Assembly (NCBI GenBank): GCA_023396255.1 | Contig: JAEWWU010000005.1 | Span: 62,001-126,000, forward strand | Source: Bacteroidota bacterium | GTDB taxonomy: Bacteria > Bacteroidota > Bacteroidia > Bacteroidales > Porphyromonadaceae | Direction: 5' to 3' | Length of the DNA: 64,000 bases | Part shown: in pieces, positions 62,354 through 64,000 of the stretch | How the letters are laid out: every line of letters begins with the position of its first letter | How positions within the stretch are numbered: the first letter of the stretch is position 1 | Notes under the pieces: model-generated | The model's input: the letters and a program-made list of their open reading frames with translations, nothing else | What the model was told of the DNA's origin: nothing | Databases searched by the model: none | Program-made: the position numbers and the translations under genes

Positions 62354-62791
62354 TCATTTTGGTGATGTATTGGAGTCTTTTCCAAACTCCGAGGTATTCT
62401 CTTCGCTCCGACAGTTTCCCAGCACTCGGTCTATTTCATCTAACAACGGCTCCATAGAACTGCATTGGCGATCGCGCACTTTGCGAGCAATGGCCCCGTG
62501 GCACAAAAGAAGAATCATTATGGCAACCCACAAGAGCCCCGCCACAAGTAAGAAAGCCCAAGCCTCCGATATACCAAGCCATTCCTTGAGTCCGTAAGCT
62601 CCGGCCATAAGCAAAGCCACCAACAAAAAAGGTACTAAGCTCAAAACAATAAGTGTAGCCACCAAAGACCCCACACTGCCAAAAACCCACTCCAGAGCCC
62701 TGTATAGGTACACTCTGGCCACAGCCTTGGCATAGTTCAGCCCGTGCGTGGCAAACTGCTGAATGGAAAAATCTTCTTTCGTATGATTCAT
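62354..62791 (-). CDS. Small membrane protein, phage-holin-3-like family
   Basis: 145 residues with two strong membrane helices (about 44-66 and 75-97; 'VATLIVLSLVPFLLVALLMA' and 'AWAFLLVAGLLWVAIMILLL') and a charged C-terminal tail. This resembles the Actinobacteria/Bacteroidota 'phage holin family' proteins (YqjE-like), which sit next to YtxH-like genes and are not phage genes. Function unknown, probably envelope stress. Confidence 0.7.
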   Translation of the reverse strand: MNHTKEDFSIQQFATHGLNYAKAVARVYLYRALEWVFGSVGSLVATLIVLSLVPFLLVALLMAGAYGLKEWLGISEAWAFLLVAGLLWVAIMILLLCHGAIARKVRDRQCSSMEPLLDEIDRVLGNCRSEENTSEFGKDSNTSPK

Positions 62792-62919
62792 TGAATAGGT
62801 GTTAATCTTGCCTCATTGGCGAGAAAGTTAGAAAGAGAAGAAGAGGGGGGGGGTACAACTCCCATAGGACATATAACCCAAACCTCTTCTCCTTGGATGA
62901 ATGTTTTTTGTATCAGAGA

Positions 62920-63180
62920 TTAGTTGTCCGATGCCAAGTCGATGTCTATGTCGACATCTTCGGAAAAGTTTTCTACCTCTTTTTTCAACTTATTGCGGTA
63001 GTTGTAATAACGCTCCTTAGCATCGTGATACCCTTCCATAAATGAGTCTCTGGTACGGTCTGCCGTAGAGCGAATATCACTCACAAAACTATCCCGCTTT
63101 TCCTTGTCCGAGAAATAGGCTATTCCCAAACCAATGGCAACCCCGATGGCTATTCCTAAGCCCAAATTTACATTTTTCAT
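62920..63180 (-). CDS. YtxH domain protein
   Basis: 86 residues from the ATG 63178-63180. One N-terminal membrane helix ('LGLGIAIGVAIGLGIAYFSD') is followed by 'KEKRDSFVSDIRSTADRTRD', the YtxH/GvpP-like gas-vesicle or stress family pattern, and a long acidic C-terminus ('EDVDIDIDLASDN'). It lies upstream of the holin-like gene in the same strand with a 128-base gap. Confidence 0.8.
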   Translation of the reverse strand: MKNVNLGLGIAIGVAIGLGIAYFSDKEKRDSFVSDIRSTADRTRDSFMEGYHDAKERYYNYRNKLKKEVENFSEDVDIDIDLASDN

Positions 63181-63225
63181 ACTTTCAATCTTTAAGTTAG
63201 TTCGTCTTATCCTTATCTGAGACAC

Positions 63226-63445
63226 AACAAGAGAGCTGTTCTCCCTTTTCGGTAAAGATACATAAAATATATATCCTGTCCAATCTTTTGAAGTTCATTT
63301 TGGTAAAGAAAATCAAAATCATCCCTACAAATTCAATTCAACCCCAAATTATCTCCCGGTCTCTACACCGATCAATTCCAAGCTCTTTTCCCACAGAGTA
63401 AGGTTTTTCCTCTTCCCCTATGGTATCCCAAAAATTTACACAAAA
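63226..63445. other. Leader region upstream of the YtxH gene
   Basis: No gene is seen. AT-rich leader of the YtxH gene on the minus strand lies here, up to repeat copy E. Confidence 0.4.
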
Positions 63446-63542
63446 AGTTCCCTACTTTTCACCGATTTTGAGGGAACTAATTTCCGATAATTCCCTACTA
63501 ATTTTTATTCCGTCCAAGCAAATTATTTTTTTGAGGGAATTA
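63446..63542. repeat. Dispersed intergenic repeat, copy E
   Basis: It is almost identical to copy B over about 50 bases: GGGAACTA, 8 bases, TAATTCCC, CTACTAATTTTTATTCC, GTCCAAGCAAATT and a final GAGGGAATTA. An extra TTCCCTACTTTTC precedes it. It lies between the divergent YtxH gene and the gene at the window end. Confidence 0.75.
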
Positions 63543-63837
63543 AAAACACAAAGAAGGAATCTTCCCTCCAAAAACAATCGATACGGCCCTTCTTTTAAGA
63601 GAAAATACAGCACCGTAAAAAGCCAAAGAATACTTTACATCCCTTGGAGAAAAACATCTTTCATTCCACGAATTTGGAGGTAACTTCCTCTTTTTTACTA
63701 TGGTTAAAAAATTATATATTTCTACTGACTACTCTGAAAATGGGTTGCACTTCCCCAAAGTAAGTATGCAATCCGTTCTAAACTTTTTTACAAGCAAATT
63801 GAAATTTGCATACAATTACCATATACGTTGTCTGCTT

Positions 63838-63869
63838 ATTGTAAATAAGAATATTTATGTGTATATTCG
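63838..63869 (+). promoter_or_regulatory. Possible promoter of the last gene
   Basis: ATTG at 63838-63841, 20 bases, then TATATTCG at 63862-63869 (seven of eight consensus positions). It lies 47 bases before the ATG at 63917. Confidence 0.45.
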
Positions 63870-63916
63870 CGAGAGCTCCGATTTAGGAGAATATATTCCT
63901 CAAAATCTCTTTAGAT

Positions 63917-64000
63917 ATGAAAATGCAAGTAGCAAAATTTATTATCGTAGGGGCATTAATTCTACCCTCTGCACAGTTGAGCGCACAAAAAGAAAATATA
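63917..64000 (+). CDS. Exported protein, N-terminal end only (partial)
   Basis: The ATG at 63917-63919 opens a frame that runs off the window. The 28 visible residues are a typical signal peptide: basic start, hydrophobic core 'FIIVGALILPSAQ', and 'LSAQ' before a likely cleavage. The mature protein is not visible, so no function is offered. An overlapping longer frame from 63700 is also open to the end. Confidence 0.6.
   Translation, partial: MKMQVAKFIIVGALILPSAQLSAQKENI

Noticed and set aside
1..64000. Search by eye for CRISPR arrays, transposases, integrases and rRNA genes
   Set aside because: No regular spaced repeats, transposase-like proteins or rRNA sequences were seen; the dispersed repeats are not spaced like CRISPR.

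Overview
The window looks like a Porphyromonas-type member of the Bacteroidota. The evidence is a FeoA-FeoB fusion, a MurF-alanine racemase fusion, a giant secreted protein with a type IX secretion (T9SS) C-terminal domain, a DPP4-type S9 peptidase with the spacing of the Porphyromonas gingivalis enzyme, GSCFA and DUF4831 proteins, fimbrillin-like lipoproteins, and promoters of the Bacteroidota form TTTG-N19/20-TAnnTTTG with little use of Shine-Dalgarno sites. Species was not determined. Most of the window is housekeeping and envelope biogenesis, with accessory islands in between.

Layout. 1-426: end of a TonB-dependent receptor and its terminator. 531-8343 (minus): ferrous iron uptake (feoAB plus a Cys-rich membrane peptide), tatD, a prenyl synthase, tonB, and an ABC ATPase/permease/GntR operon with a clear promoter. 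8473-9538: a dispersed intergenic repeat, then a tRNA-Glu / rpsT / tRNA-Glu unit with promoter and terminator. 9602-11627: nadE with a canonical promoter. 11710-16898: five polysaccharide genes (three GT2, one GT4-like, one EpsG-like polymerase). 16914-22510 (minus): dnaG, murF-alr and a GSCFA gene. 22712-23980: rubrerythrin and DoxX, divergent around an inverted repeat. 24021-24503: a tiny minus-strand locus and a second repeat copy. 24643-33650 (minus): a cobalamin riboswitch followed by two surface protein genes, one of 2441 codons. 34757-37993: glycosyltransferase, AlkD-like protein, flippase. 38097-43776: DUF4831 protein, POT peptide transporter, lipoprotein and mnmD. 44301-47379: a tandem duplication of a two-gene cassette (short peptide plus fimbrillin-like lipoprotein). 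47765-61529: an unbroken plus-strand run murG-murC-ftsQ-ftsA-ftsZ-mtnN-luxS-prenyl synthase-rlmL-like-dpp4-purD ending in a strong terminator. 61933-63180 (minus): three small envelope genes including a YtxH-like protein. 63917-64000: start of an exported protein cut by the window end.

How the parts fit: TonB, the receptor end, FeoAB and the B12-riboswitch operon all concern nutrient and metal import at the outer membrane. The glycan genes and the flippase could supply one surface polysaccharide. DPP4 and the POT transporter fit a peptide-consuming asaccharolytic lifestyle. mtnN-luxS form the S-adenosylhomocysteine detoxification / AI-2 route.

The least explained items are (1) an intergenic repeat family, in either orientation, with a GTCCAAG core between GGGAA/TTCCC boxes, (2) the duplicated peptide-lipoprotein cassette with a shared upstream motif, (3) the B12-controlled giant T9SS protein, and (4) the 48-codon basic peptide locus with its own palindrome and terminator. 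No CRISPR array, transposase or rRNA gene was seen.
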